A stretch of 64,000 nucleotides of DNA from Rhododendron vialii (Eukaryota; Streptophyta; Magnoliopsida; Ericales; Ericaceae): positions 12,915,001-12,979,000 of the forward strand of contig NC_080563.1 of assembly GCF_030253575.1 (NCBI RefSeq), given 5' to 3'. Numbering within the stretch: the first letter of the stretch is position 1; each line of letters starts with the position of its first letter. The position numbers and the translations under genes are program-made. This document shows positions 48,700-59,500 of this stretch, one piece after another. The notes beneath the pieces were generated by a model. The model was not told the DNA's origin, did not search any database, and saw nothing but the letters and a program-made list of their open reading frames with translations.

Positions 48700-51600
48700 G
48701 AGAAAGAAGAGCCTTAGCAGATCTTCATGCCATGATTGTATATGGGTTAAAGTTGGACTTCTGGCTTATGGGCTTGTTGGAATTACTTGTTGAGGACTAT
48801 GAATGTTATGTTTGTGGCTAAATTCCATTGTTTCTTTTTGGTTTGTTTTCTTTTTGGAGCCTACTGATGTTCACTATGCTCTGCTGGTCATACTTTTGTC
48901 TTGAATATACTTGTTTTCCCACGTTAGTTCTTCTTTGATAGCATTACATTTTTGGTTGATATCCAAATGGATTTTGCCAGAACTGTTTTGGAGGTACACC
49001 TTTACATAATTGTGTTTGTGATGGTATTCCTGAGAAAAAAATGAAATGGAATGTATCTCAGGGAATGTAATGAGGTAAATTGATTCATTTGTGTCACTAA
49101 CAGGAAACAGCCCCCCTTTTCTTATGTTTGTTTGTTCGCATGATATCATGAAGGAACTGGAATAACTCAAAAACAGAGTTGCGCGTAGTCTTTGAGAGCG
49201 TCTGTCTATGTATAGTGATGACTAAGTTTGAGTCAATCTGATTGCAGTATGTAAAGTGAGAGTTGCTTTAGACGATGTGACTTTGTACATGATGTGGCAA
49301 TGTGTATGACTTACATTTTACAGTTACCTTAGTTGGATTGTGATAAGGCTTGTTGCAAGTTACAATATAATATATTGGCATAGTCCTCTATTTTTTTCCC
49401 TCCTTGCTTTGATTAGAAATTGGTGTATCCAGTCTAAAAAAATTAAGAATAAAATAATGTCTCTATGGACTTGGAGAAAGCTTCTGCAATTGAGATCCAG
49501 TGCAGCGATTTTAGCCCCAGATAAGTCGAGAGATTGGATTTTTTTTGCCGAGATTTGTGCAGTTTACATCTATATTACAGAGTGGAATCTAAAAATGTCT
49601 CTCTCAGAACTGTCCTCTGGCAGATTGGAGGGTTGAGATCTAAATAGAAGTGTAGTATTCAACTGATCCTAGGGTTATCTTTCAAACCCAAAGTTATTCT
49701 AATGAGTTATGGATGAGATGAATCTGAGATTTCCAAGAATAGGGATCCCTCTTCACGTCTATTCTTCTTGCCCCCTGTCTCCCTCCTCCATTTCTTCTCC
49801 TCTCCTCTCTTAGCTCTCCCTTCGCCATCCTCCAACCGAACAGAGATCGTGGCTGGCCCTGCTTCATTATATCTCTCCCGGTGGAAAATGGGTTAGAACA
49901 AGAAGTTTCAGGCAGTCATACTGTGTGCCTGTCTCTCGGTAAGAACAACAAATTTCAAGTCTCCTTTTTGCTCTTGTTATAAAATATTCAATGTATTATT
50001 TGCTAACAAAAGCCTCACATTTGCTATGTTGCAGAGTTGGTTTTCGTTGGTATGATCTGAAGTGATTTTTGCTAAATATGATCTGCCAAGTTCAACAAAA
50101 GTAATTTGGTTTGAGGTATGTCTAAAAGATACACGGTGTTTAATTGACTAGCTTAAGCTTTTGTGCTCCTTGGCTATTCCACTTGCTTGATTTGAGCAAT
50201 GTTTTCACGTCATTACAATTCTGCATTCAATTCATGCACATGGATACTCAGTACATGGCTTTCATTTTGTAGTTAAAACTGGAGTTGAAAGCATTTGGTG
50301 GACAATATATTGGTAGACGAATTTAATGTTGTTCTGTAATGGTTAATTGAAAATGTTATTTTAAAATAGGTAGATTGAGCCAACAATCTAGCTCTCCGAG
50401 ACAAGGCACCTAGTTGACTTTAATTAAATCTTATAGAATCCTTTTTTCTTTTGGAGTAGTGCTATTGGTACCGACGGTACCATAGGGAAAATGTACCGAC
50501 GGCCACCGGACGGCCGTCTCCGGCCACCGGACGGCCGATCCGAGCCGTCCAAAAATTTTAAAAAATAAAACCGAGTGGGCCTACGCGGGAATCAATGGCA
50601 TCCGAGGTGTGTAGAGTACTTGATCCGAGCACCCCTTTTTCGTGTATATACACGTATATACAAATATACACGAAAAATGGGTGCTCGGATCAAGTACCCT
50701 ACACACCTCGGATGCCATTGATTCTCGCGTAGGCCCACTCGATTTTATTTTTTAAAATTTTTGGACGGCTCGGATCGGCCGTCCGGTGGCCGGAGACGGC
50801 CGTCCGGCGGCCGTCGGTACATTTTCCCTATGGTACCCGTCGGTACCAATAGGATTTCTGTTTCTTTTGGGTGAAGATGATGGTTTAGTGAGTAATGATT
50901 ATAAAGATATATAAACGCTGAAACGCTTTTTGTTGAAAATACTTTTAGAATGATGTAAGAATAAACATGATTTAAGGACCATATATGGTGTTACATGTTT
51001 GTAATTAGAGCTTTATTTTTTATTTTTAATCATGCAATAGAGAGAATAAATATTTTTTCAAAACTTGGCCCTAGTGGTGTCCTCCAATTTTTCTTAAAAT
51101 CTATGTGTGAGTGTTGGCATCGTATTCGTGTCGTGTCGCGCGTGTCAGTGCTACATTGGAGATAATACATCTTTCATTAGTATGAGCATTCTTCGCTGAT
51201 CAAAACTATTATGAGCATTCTTCCAATGTGTTAATCTATCTATAATTACTATACTCTCATTCGCCTATCAAAAAAAAATAAAGTATGAGCATTCTTCTGT
51301 TTAAATGGAAAACAACTGCAGGTTGGGTGATGTGATGTTCTGACCAGACCTAATTCTTAACACAGGTAGTCTAGGTGGACACCTCAAGGCTCTAACTATG
51401 CATTGGGTTATGCTCGATTTCCATGTTGCTGGTGTTAAAAAAGGCAAGTGTATGATACTTGGTGTGTTCTCGCCATACTTTAAGCTTCTTCACTGGTAAT
51501 GGAGCGTGTACTAAATTTGAGCCATGAGTCGGCTATATTTGATAGCAATTCACCAAAGCTCAAGAAATCCTTAAATGATATTAGGGGTTCTTTACCACTT

Positions 51601-51800
51601 AGATTAACGTTCTTGTCCGACACCCGGTTCTGATCTAGCCTCGTGGATTCATTTGTGGATGCCTGTTGGTAATGGTGTCGGGCAAAAGGTGGCTTAGGAA
51701 GGAATTCTTGGGATGGGTATCTGGTTCCTTATGCAATGAAAAACCCCTCCCTTCGAATTCAATGTAATACATTTTAAAGATACTGCATGATTGTTGCTTT
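48700..51800. other. Gene-poor interval
   Basis: No gene I can support. A CT-rich, 5'-leader-like stretch lies at 49750-49830 and a large palindrome at 50455-50856. Otherwise AT-rich sequence. Confidence 0.5.
50455..50856. mobile_element. 400 bp near-perfect palindromic element
   Basis: Both arms of about 190 bp pair almost continuously: 'gtgctattggtaccgacggt' at the left against 'cgtcggtaccaatagg' at the right; 'gtgggcctacgcgggaatca' against 'tgattctcgcgtaggcccac'; 'ggcatccgaggtgtgtag' against 'ctacacacctcggatgcc'. The loop is a 'tatacacgtatatac' stretch. The GC-rich arms with GGACGGCC repeats contrast with the surrounding AT-rich DNA. Confidence 0.85.
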
Positions 51801-51816
51801 TCAATTCAATTTCCAG

Positions 51817-51932
51817 TGCCAAAGGTTGAAAGCAATGCGCAAAGGTTGTTCCGGAATGATGGCCCCTATCGTTTGGCTTTGCCAAAGCGTTCTCTATTAT
51901 TGCCGAACTTGGTTAAGGGGATTACAACTTAA
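51817..51932 (+). CDS. Possible isolated terminal coding exon, unidentified
   Basis: After an acceptor-like TTTCCAG, one frame reads PKVESNAQRLFRNDGPYRLA then LPKRSLLLPNLVKGITT and a stop. The composition looks like real protein, but I recognise no family and find no upstream exon. It could be a gene fragment, a pseudogene or chance. Confidence 0.2.
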
Positions 51933-52379
51933 ACAACCCGTCCCTTCTGGTATTTCCATTTGTAATCTCCATTTTCTTTCTTGTACGCGCGTGGTAGCAA
52001 AGTATGTCCTCTCAACTTGGACGATGTCAAATTCGTTATCCTTGTATATGAAGGCATGTTTGATTGTGGCTGAGATCTCTATGATATTTACTAGGCCGAC
52101 CCTACACGTGCATGACTTGTGCACTTTTACTAGTCACCATAAATATGCTAACGATGATTAGGTTTGGTGGCTGGTAAAACTCGACATCAGTCTTGTTCTT
52201 TGTAAACTTAAAATTTCTTATCCACTCATTTCTTAACTTGGCAATTCACTGCCATTCGTTGTACACATAATTTGATCGTCAGTGCTTATTACTCTTGAAA
52301 ACATTTTGGTTCTCTCTGGCTGAAATTTCACTGGTCATTTTTGATTGTCTCTTTTCTTAACTTGGCATGTTTGATTGTG

Positions 52380-52872
52380 GCTGAGCTTCTCTCTCTTCTT
52401 TGTTCCCTTTCCCCAGCGGCGGTTTTAGCTCTCTTCTCCCTCATCTTTCTCCTCTCCTCTCCCAGTCCTCTCTCTCCGCTATGGATGTGCGGTGGTCCAG
52501 ACTCTTGTCCTCAGGAGAAATGTTCTCCCACTTCTCCATCATTTTTGGACCTTGGAAACCCAGATCCGATTTTCAGAGCTGAGGTCTTTGGCCCTCAGAA
52601 CCAAACAGCTTTGCAGCGGTGGTAGTGCCTAACAGCAGCGACTGCGGTGGGACGAACGGACGTTGAGCTCCAGTTGCCGATGTGAATCTTCCATCTTTCT
52701 CTAGCCAAATCCACGAGTGGATCGGTGGTCTTCATCAACGCGGTTGTCAATTTTGGCGAGTTTTTTTTGTTCTGTTGTTTTTCTTGTTTTGGTTTGGATT
52801 TTTGGATCTTTTGAACTTTGTTGATCTTGGTTATGAATATATGTTTCAGTGTTAAAAAAAAAAAAAAAAAAA
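52380..52872 (+). mobile_element. Poly(A)-tailed retroposon (member 1)
   Basis: A CT-rich and GCGGCGG-bearing 5' part, a T-rich 3' part ('tgttgtttttcttgttttgg') and a poly(A) run of about 19 at 52854-52872. No reverse transcriptase. Its 5' limit is uncertain and no target duplication was found. Same organisation as 54679-55678 and 63405-63975. Confidence 0.45.
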
Positions 52873-52891
52873 CACCACCTCCAATATTGTA

Positions 52892-53127
52892 CTCCCTACC
52901 TCCTAAAATGTTAGACCTTTTTTAAATTGTGTGTCATTTTAGATTGTTTATATCTTTCGATTTATAAATTAAGTTTTATGTGATTTTGAAAACGTTTTTT
53001 TAATAAAATTAATTAAAATCTATCAAACAAGATTCATATTGCATATTTTTAAAATTTACATTAAAGATATAGACGGTTAAAAATGGCACGCTATTCCAAA
53101 AAGTAATAATATTTTGGGACGGATACC
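52892..53127. mobile_element. Stowaway-like (Tc1/Mariner) MITE
   Basis: Left end 'ctccctacctcctaaaatg', right end 'tattttgggacgga', inverted and flanked by TA. The AT-rich interior has 'tctttcgatttataaatt'. No ORF. Confidence 0.65.
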
Positions 53128-53235
53128 TCGAAGTTTGGTGCGAGTACTACGGCACCATTGGGAGTCATCATACTCTTGTTGACTGCCCATATCAACTACC
53201 CCCATCGACTATCCATCCTCCACCAATGCTCCTAC

Positions 53236-53577
53236 TAGGGGTGTGCACTAGTCGGGCGGGTCGGGTTTGATCCCGACCTGACATGTCGGGTAACAAATAT
53301 TGTAGGTCTGTAAATCGAACCGAAGAGCGGTAAGAACCGTCTGCGAACCGGATTTGTCGGGTTGGGTCCGACCAAAATCCGAGTTGATCTTTGTGCATTG
53401 GTCGGTTTCATCGGGTCGGGTAAGAAACGCACCAAATCGAACCCCGAATCGAAATCTGATTTTTAACAGAAATTGAACCCGTATCCATCCGAACCACATG
53501 TTCGACCCTGCCTGAAACTCTTTGGGTCGGATCGGGTCCGGTCTGCGGGTGGACGGATTTTTTGCACAGGCCTACTC
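53236..53577. mobile_element. GGGTCGGGT-rich MITE (GGGGTGTGCAC / TGCACAGGCC ends)
   Basis: Short variants of TCGGGTCGGGT, CGAACCG and GGTCCG fill about 340 bp between 'aggggtgtgcac' and 'tttgcacaggccta', an inverted terminus seen in eudicot hAT-like MITEs. Reading frames inside are artefacts of the repeat. Confidence 0.6.
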
Positions 53578-53584
53578 CTAACGA

Positions 53585-53642
53585 TATCACTAGTGTTGAA
53601 GAATGCTATTAATATCACTAGTGTTGAAGAATGCTATTAATC
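53585..53642. repeat. Tandem duplication, 29 bp unit
   Basis: 'atcactagtgttgaagaatg' and its following bases occur twice in direct succession. Confidence 0.85.
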
Positions 53643-54022
53643 CTTGTCCGGACTATTGATTCATTGTTCCCGTTTAAAACGAGATTCAGTTTGAACCGGT
53701 TTTTGCAGTTCACCAAACTTTTTGTTCGGTTTTGCGGTTCACCAAACTTTTTTGTGCAACCCTTGCATCTGCCGTCTAGCATCTGGCATGATCGATGATA
53801 TAATGATGGGCATAAAGTGAGTCATTTATTTTTAATTTTCAGCCGTAAATGGTCAAAGAAATTCAGAAAAATTGAGTCATTTATTTTTAATTTTCTTGTA
53901 CTCCGTCAGACATCCGTCCCAAATTGATGCCCCTAGAGAAAGTCATGCAATTTTAAAATAAAAAGATAAATACTAATGTTTTGAATTTCTCTACACATGT
54001 TACTCATGAGTATTTTAATCTC

Positions 54023-54253
54023 GAGATGTGCTACATACACTGCCTCATTCCACTACACCTTTTGCGGAATCCACTTCGGGTCCCACAAAAATAATACTTA
54101 TTGATATCCGTTGGAGTTGATTTTTTACAGGGTCCCATAAAATATTATTTTAAAATTTATGGGTATTTTCTGTATTTTTGTGAAATCCGGAGTGGGTCCT
54201 GCAAAAGATGCAGTGGATGGTGTAATGAAATGAGGTAGTGTATGTAGCATTTC
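54023..54253. mobile_element. Fold-back MITE (GATGTGCTACATACACTGCC ends)
   Basis: The left arm 'gatgtgctacatacactgcc' + 'tcattccactacacc' is inverted as 'ggtgtaatgaaatgaggtag' + 'tgtatgtagcatttc'. The inner arms 'ggaatccacttcgggtccca' and 'gaaatccggagtgggtcc' also pair. No ORF. Confidence 0.8.
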
Positions 54254-54678
54254 TGTTCTCTTTTAATTTTGTGCAAATAAATTTAAAAAATAATGCACAG
54301 AGTAAATTAACATAGGTATTGAGATGGTATTTTACTTGCACACCAGCGGTGTTGTGAGTAAATGGTTGGATCTGCCTCGGACCCTGTGATATGATGAGAG
54401 TCATTAATTTTTTAGGATAGTCGAGAGTTTATTTTTTGTTTGTTTTGAAAATGCTAAAAACAGTAAAGCGAACTGTCGTAAAGGTTTAAAAAGTGTATTG
54501 AAATGTATGAAAAGCGTTTAAAAGTGTGTGAAAGTGTATTGGAAAGTATAAAAGGTGCATTAGAGTCTGTTTTTTTTTTTTTCAGGTTTTTTTCCCCCTG
54601 TCAATAGATGACCATTTTTGTAAAGAAGTGTTAATTGTTAATTAGTTGTTGTTAGTGAGTATTTGACCCTTGGTCTTG

Positions 54679-55678
54679 ATGGAACCCTTCTCCCTTCTCT
54701 CTTCTTTCTCTCTCTAAACTTTTACTAGAGAAACCCTAGCCGCCGTTGTTTGCTTGCTTGGGGGGGAGGCGCCGCCTCCTCCCCCGGGCGCCTCTTTTTG
54801 TCTTCCTTTTTCTTCTCCCCTTCCCTTGCCGCCGCTCCTTTCCTCTGTGGGCTGTTGTTCCCCCATCCCTCTTCCCCTTCCCTCCACCTTCCTCGTTTCC
54901 ACCCCCTCCCCCCTTCGGTAAGATCCCGCTGAATACTCTGCTGGGTGTATCCTGTTTCGCCGGCTTTCTGGATCCCGTTGTGGACCGCCTTTCTACCTTG
55001 TTGGAGATAGCCGGTCTCTTGCTTAGCGGCGCTTTGGCCGTTTCGGGTGGTGGATGGTGCGATTTTGCTAGGTTGTTGGTGGCGATGCTGTGAGTGGATA
55101 TGGTGTGTTGGGATTGGGCATGGCGGCAGTAGGGGCTGTCGTGATTCCTGTGGTTGGTGTGGTGGTTGTAGCAGCGGTGATGCGGTGGTTGTTTTGAGTG
55201 TTTCGGCAGGTTAGGGTTTTAATTTTGTGTTTTGTTTTTGTTTTGTCCGGACTCTTGTCTGGTTATGTCCGGATGTTGAGGCCGGTTTATGTCCGGATGT
55301 TGGTCCGGTTTTTGTCCCGGTGGGTCTTCCCGGGTGGTTTTGTTCTGATCTGGTTTTTTCAGATCGGGTGACTGATTTCCACAGGTTTAATGTTATCTTT
55401 GATTCGGAGCTCCGCCATCCCGAGACGGTGGTGTCTGGGTACTAGCTCCACGTTAGCCGGCCATGTTGACGGTGTGAAGAAGTGAGCGTTTGGCTCTTGC
55501 ATAGGCGCTAGACATTAATTTCGTCTCTTAATCTTTTTTTGTATTGTGTCTCTGTTTCTCTGTATTTTGGTGGAAATCTGTACTTGCCGTATGTCCTATT
55601 CTCTATTTGCAATTATCTGTAGATGCTGTATGGCTTGATTAATGAATTTGCTTCTTCCGTGAAAAAAAAAAAAAAAAA
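54679..55678 (+). mobile_element. Poly(A)-tailed retroposon with perfect 14 bp target duplication (member 2)
   Basis: About 1 kb ending in a poly(A) run (55662-55678). It is flanked on both sides by the identical GACCCTTGGTCTTG (54665-54678 and 55679-55692). The 5' part is CT-rich with 'aaaccctagccgcc'; the centre has repeats of 'tgtccggatgttg'; the 3' part is T-rich. No reverse transcriptase or other recognisable protein. Target duplication plus tail indicate L1-type retrotransposition in trans. A processed RNA gene or pseudogene is the alternative. Confidence 0.8.
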
Positions 55679-55699
55679 GACCCTTGGTCTTGTGTATGT

Positions 55700-56509
55700 G
55701 AGTATATGGTGCCTTCCAACTTGGCTATCACTCCACTTGCCCGGTCGATTGTATTGTTTATGACACATTTGAACTGAAACTTACAAGTTGGCCCAAGTGA
55801 TTGGGTGATTGTGGCGATTTTATTTTTATGTATGTGTAGTGTAGTATTCAAATTCTCTCCCTTTGCCCTTAAATAGGATTCCTGAATAGATATTCTTTAA
55901 TGAACTCAACTGTTTTTTTCCCAAACTGATCCGACTGCATCAATTTTGTTTTGAAAAATTGAAAGGTAATCGATCTGAATATTGTGATTTAAAGTGAACA
56001 ATTCTGATTACTTAATAAAGTAAGACGGGCTGTATTTGGGGCCACACATGACGTATTCTGAACTATATAAAGATGCCATTGTTATTTTATTTCTTTTGAT
56101 AAGAAATTTCAAGCATAGAGCACAATACTTTCTATAATTTTACAAAGCTGGTGAGAATTGAGCAACCACCACCATTTGATGCATTGCTCTATCCTGCTTT
56201 TATTATTGCTTGTAGTTCTAGTTATTATGATATATCACAACTCACGACAAGTACTTTCAGAAGAACAGTGAAATAATTGGGTAGAGCCAGGTCAATTGGT
56301 CACATCTGTCATGTACAAAATAACAAGTGGATCCTCTGGGGTCACATTCAGCATAGTCTCTTTTCTTTCCAATAAATTAAGAAAACTCCATTTGTTGACT
56401 CTTAATAGACTTCATTCCATTTCCATGATCAATCAGGCATAGCATACCTTGGTTTTGCATCTCTCTCTGGTTCTCTCCACCTCACAACTTTCTTTTCACA
56501 CGTCAAACA
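55700..56509 (+). promoter_or_regulatory. Upstream region of the NB-LRR gene
   Basis: AT-rich flank with a TATATAAAG motif near 56063 as a possible TATA box, about 440 bp before the ATG. A CT-rich stretch (56460-56480) just before the start looks like 5' UTR. Nothing else is recognised. Confidence 0.4.
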
Positions 56510-59500
56510 ATGGTTATGGAAATCTTTCTCACCTCTTTCGTTGAGGTTCTGTTTGAGAAGTTGCTGTCCCATGATCTGTGGGACTTTGCAAAGAGGGAGC
56601 GGATTCACACCCTGCTGATGAAATGGAGTAGAATGTTGGAAGAAATAGGGGCCGTGCTTGCAGACGCTGAGGAGAAGCAAATGACTGATCGATGGGGGGT
56701 CAAATTGTGGCTGGAGGATCTCGAGGACTTGGCTTACGATCTCGATGACGTACTGGATGAGTTCTCCACTGAAGCTTTGCGGCAAAAGGTGATGGAAGAG
56801 CCTCGAGCTAGAACAAGCAAGGTATGTGCCTTCGTACCTAGTTGCTTTACGAGTTTCAATCCAAGCACCCTAGTGTCTGATTTTAGGATGAGGTCCCAGA
56901 TAAATGATATCACGACCAGGTTGAACGATCTTTTTGATCGTAGAGCGAGGCTTGGCTTGCATATTGTTGATGCCGGGCCATCTGCTAAAGCTCCACAAAG
57001 GCCACCCACTTCATCTTTGGTTCATGAACCTTGTTTATATGGTAGGAATGGGGATAAAACGAAAATACTAGAGGTGCTCCTGAGTGACCAGTCGAGTAAT
57101 GAAAAAGTTAGAGTAGTCCCGATTGTGGGTATGGGTGGGGTCGGTAAGACCACCCTTGCTCAAGATGTCTACAATGATGAAATGGTGGGGAAATATTTTG
57201 AGATGAAAGCCTGGGTTTGCGTATCTGAAGTTTTCGAGATTGTGGCCGTGACAAAAGCAATTCTTGAGTCCATCACGTCCCAGACTTGCCATTTTAATGC
57301 ATTGGATCAAATTCAAGTTCAACTAAAGAAGGCTTTGACGGGGAAGAAGTTCTTGATTGTTCTAGATGATGTCTGGAACAAAAACCATGGTGATTGGATC
57401 AATTTAAAGAGCCCTTTTAGTGATGGAGCCTCAGGAAGTAAAGTCATGGTAACAACACGTAATAGGGATGTTGCAGTGATGATGGCCGGAATAGATAAAT
57501 TTCATTCCTTGAAGCAACTATCAGAGGATGATTGTTGGTCAGTGTTTGCACAACATGCGTTTGAGAATAGAAGTACAGACGAAAGTCCAAATTTGGTTTC
57601 AATTGGTCGAAAAATTGTGAAAAAATGTGGAGGATTGCCTTTGGCTGCAAGAACACTCGGTGGCCTTCTACGGTGTAAATTGAGAGATAATGAATGGGAA
57701 GAAGTATTGAATAGCAAGATGTGGGAGTTATTAGATGAGGAAAGTGACATTCTTCCAGCACTAAGATTAAGCTACTATCACCTCCCTTCACACTTAAAAA
57801 AGTGTTTTGGATATTGTTCTATACTGCCTAAGGATTACGAATTTGAGGAGAAGGAACTAATTTTCTTGTGGATGGCGGAAGGCTTAATTCAAAAGCCCAC
57901 GGGAAAAAAGCAAATGGAAGATCTTGGATGTGAGTACTTCCATGATTTGTCATCGAGGTCATTTTTCCAGCCGTCAAGTAGTGGTAGAGCCTCACTATTT
58001 GTTATGCATGACCTAATCAACGATTTGGCTCAGTCTGTTGCAAGAAGAACTTGTTTTAGGGTGGAGGAGAAGCTTGAAGACAATGAGGGGGACAAAATTA
58101 TCACTAAGGCTCGCCATTCATCCTACACACGTGACTATCGTGATGGCATACAAAAGTTTGAGGCCTTCCAAAAAGCTAAAAATCTGCGATCGTTTTTACC
58201 ATTTGGATCCAGATATCAAGTTGATTCCTACTTGACCCACGATGTTCCCCTCCATCTATTGCCGAAACTTAGACGTTTACGCGTGCTCAGTTTGAGAGGT
58301 TATAAAATAGCTGAACTTTTGAGTTCGATTGGAAATTTGAAACATGTTAGGTTCCTTGACCTTTCATGTGCATTGATTGCCACATTACCGGAATCAATAT
58401 GCACTTTGTACAACCTCCAAACACTAATATTGAGGGATTGTAAAAATCTCAGCAAGTTGCCTTTATACACAAGTAACCTTATTAACTTGCGTCATCTTGA
58501 TGTTACTGGTGCAAATTCCTTGCAAGAAATGCCACCAAAAATAGGTAACTTGACAAGTCTCCAAACATTATCAAACTTCATTGTTGGCAAAGATATTCGG
58601 TCTATGATAAATCAGCTGGGCAACTTGATTCATCTTAGAGGGACACTTTGCATATCGGGGTTGGAGACTGTAACAGATGCTTTGGATGCCAAGAGGGCCA
58701 AGTTGAAGGATAAGCAAGGCTTAGATGAGCTATTGTTGAATTGGAGTTACAACTCCGAAAATTCTAGTAATGGAAGTGCTGATTCAGAAATCCTTGACAT
58801 GCTAGAACCTCACAAGAAGTTAAAAGTACTTACTTTTAGCGGTTACCAAGGCCTAAAATTTCCGACTTGGGTGGGAAATTCTTTGTTCTCTAATATGGTC
58901 TCCTTGAAGTTCCAAAATTGTAACAAATGCACTTCCTTCGCACCTCTGGGGCAGCTACCCTCACTTGGAACACTTCAAATTGCAGGGATGCAAGCATTAG
59001 AGAATGTTGGACTTGAGTTCTATGGGTCGGGCTGCTCAAATCCTTTTCCAACTCTATGGAGATTAACCTTCGAGGACATGCCCAAATGGAAATACTGGTC
59101 TCCTTTTGAAGTCGAGGAGGAAGCTCAAGCATTTTCTCGCCTGCAACAACTCTCCATCAAAAGGTGTCCCAAGCTTTTGGGTAAACTGCCTAGCAATCTT
59201 CCTTGCTTAAGAAATCTAGATATTGAAGAGTGCCCACAACTGGTGGTTGCATTGATTCCAAGCCCTAAAGAGCAAATTGAGGTGAGGAATACACTTTACT
59301 TTGGTTCACTTATCTCTTTATCTCTCGAAAATGTTTCAATTCTGGCTTCCTATGGCAACCCACAAGAGGGTAATGAAGCAGAGAAGGAAAATGCAATGTA
59401 TAGCCATTTGAGCTCGTTGACTTCCCTATCAGTTCAAAATATTCAGGGTCTCACGTGCCTACCCAATTGGTTTTTTCAAGGGCTGACAGGATTGCAAGAA

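Noticed and set aside
53192..53590. Minus-strand frames rich in RF, GRVR and DPTR
   Set aside because: Artefacts of the GGGTCGGGT-rich repeat.
54746..55093. 115-codon frame in the poly(A)-tailed element
   Set aside because: Low-complexity Pro/Leu/Phe translation of a CT-rich leader; not shared with the other two elements as far as I can see.
56429..56785. 118-codon minus-strand frame over the NB-LRR start
   Set aside because: Antisense shadow of the coiled-coil coding region.
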